This document shows positions 5,777-6,530 of a stretch of DNA of 6,530 nt, in pieces. Position 1 is the stretch's first letter. Each line of letters begins with the position of its first letter. Where the stretch lies: assembly GCA_023411405.1 (NCBI GenBank), contig JAEYOU010000087.1, forward strand, positions 1-6,530, read 5' to 3'. A model generated the notes under the pieces. It ran no database searches. It was given only the letters and a program-made list of their open reading frames with translations, and had not been told where the DNA came from. The translations under genes and the position numbers were made by a program. The DNA is from Pseudomonadota bacterium (GTDB lineage: Bacteria; Myxococcota; Myxococcia; Myxococcales; Anaeromyxobacteraceae).

Positions 5777-6530
5777 ATGGCCGCGACCACACCGCTGGTG
5801 ATCGCCGGAGTCCCGTTCCGGTCGCGCCTGTTCGTCGGCACGGGCAAGTTCCCGTCGGCGCGGGTGATGGCCGAGGCCGCCGCCGCCTCGGGCACGGAGC
5901 TCGTGACGGTCGCCGTCCGGCGCGTCGATCTCTCCGGGGCCCGCGACGAGACGCTCTCGGCGCTCGACCTCTCGCGCTACCGGCTCCTGCCCAACACCTC
6001 CGGCGCCCGCGACGCCGAGGAGGCGATCCGCGTGGCGAAGCTCGCGCGCGCCGCCTGCAACACGAGCTGGGTGAAGCTCGAGGTGACGCCCGATCCCAAC
6101 CACCTCCTCCCCGATCCCGTCGAGACCCTGAAGGCGGCCGACGCGCTCGTGAAGCTCGGGTTCACGGTGCTGCCGTACATGAACGCCGACCCGGTGCTCG
6201 CCCGGCGGCTCGCCGACGCGGGCTGCGCGACGGTGATGCCGCTCGCCGCGCCCATCGGGACGAACCGCGGCCTCCAGACGCGCGACCAGCTCCGGCTGAT
6301 CGTCGAGCAGGCGACCGTGCCCGTGGTGGTGGACGCGGGGCTCGGCATGCCCTCGCACGCCGCCGAGGCGATCGAGCTCGGGGCGGACGCGGTCCTCGTC
6401 AACACCGCGATCGCGATCGCGGGCGATCCGGCCGCGATGGCGCGGGCCTTCCGCGGCGCGGTCGAGGCCGCCGCGCTCGCCGTCCAGGCGGGGCCGGCCG
6501 GCGAGAGCCTCGCCGCGCGCGCGTCCAGCC
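5777..6530 (+). CDS. thiG: Thiazole synthase ThiG, 3' end beyond the window
   Basis: TIM-barrel enzyme that joins 1-deoxyxylulose 5-phosphate, ThiS thiocarboxylate sulfur and dehydroglycine into the thiazole phosphate of thiamine. The 251 visible residues hold LFVGTGKFPS (18-27), LPNTSGARDAEEA (71-83), and WVKLEVTPDPNHLLPD (98-113) with the Schiff-base lysine K100. They continue with VLPYMNADPVLARRL (131-145), VMPLAAPIGTNRGL (153-166) and VVVDAGLGMPSHAAEA (183-198), then GADAVLVNTAIA (202-213), the phosphate-binding end of the barrel. Families usually end about ten residues after the ASS seen at the edge, so little is missing. The ATG at 5777 lies 2 bases after thiS, with GGAGG 6 bases upstream; an in-frame GTG at 5771 is less well spaced. 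NTSGA in place of NTAGC and the TPDPN/NADPV blocks recall ThiG from sulfate reducers and clostridia. Confidence 0.97.
   Translation, partial: MAATTPLVIAGVPFRSRLFVGTGKFPSARVMAEAAAASGTELVTVAVRRVDLSGARDETLSALDLSRYRLLPNTSGARDAEEAIRVAKLARAACNTSWVKLEVTPDPNHLLPDPVETLKAADALVKLGFTVLPYMNADPVLARRLADAGCATVMPLAAPIGTNRGLQTRDQLRLIVEQATVPVVVDAGLGMPSHAAEAIELGADAVLVNTAIAIAGDPAAMARAFRGAVEAAALAVQAGPAGESLAARASS

Noticed and set aside
4307..6358. Minus-strand open frame of 683 codons across the thi operon
   Set aside because: It is opposite four well-supported features including an RNA aptamer, and its translation is Arg/Ala/Gly/Asp-rich with no recognisable domain.
1..6530. CRISPR arrays, tRNAs, rRNAs, insertion sequences, prophage or toxin-antitoxin genes
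   Set aside because: Reading both strands by eye showed no regularly spaced repeats, no tRNA-like TpsiC arm, no transposase motifs and no paired small genes. A covariance-model scan would settle RNAs other than the TPP riboswitch.

Overview
This is a very GC-rich bacterial window; almost every codon ends in G or C. It has seven protein-coding genes on two strands and one clear structured RNA. High GC, a ThiG of the type I associate with Deltaproteobacteria and other anaerobe-rich groups, an OpgC-like acyltransferase and a poly(A)-polymerase-type PcnB make a GC-rich Myxococcota or Desulfobacterota relative plausible. This rests on remembered family resemblance and is low confidence.

Left half, minus strand: an OpgC-like membrane acyltransferase (start 3383), then ribonuclease HII (rnhB), then poly(A) polymerase I (pcnB), which runs off the left edge. 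The acyltransferase and rnhB are 32 bases apart and may be co-transcribed. pcnB may have its own promoter, whose -35 element overlaps the rnhB stop codon. The RNase HII has all four catalytic acidic residues, but its normally near-invariant Gly-Arg-Gly loop reads Gly-Met-Ala.

Centre: a 162-base divergent intergenic region separates the acyltransferase from a plus-strand aldo/keto reductase. It holds a perfect 8-bp inverted repeat and short GGTGGTCC direct repeats that may be operator sites or chance.

Right half, plus strand: a thiamine-thiazole operon. A plausible promoter is followed by a textbook TPP riboswitch, then a ThiF-type adenylyltransferase with a degenerate ThiS-like domain fused to its N-terminus, a free ThiS ending in Gly-Gly, and ThiG, cut by the right edge a few residues before its expected end. 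ThiF activates the ThiS C-terminus, ThiS carries the sulfur, and ThiG builds the thiazole ring. TPP bound to the riboswitch would shut the operon down, apparently by masking the ribosome binding site of the first gene. A glycine-imine source (ThiH or ThiO) is not in the window and may lie just downstream.

No tRNA, rRNA, CRISPR array, insertion sequence or prophage gene was seen. Nothing here is clearly a new system. The best leads are the RNase HII loop substitution, the ThiS-like/ThiF fusion, and the layout of the riboswitch and the divergent intergenic region.
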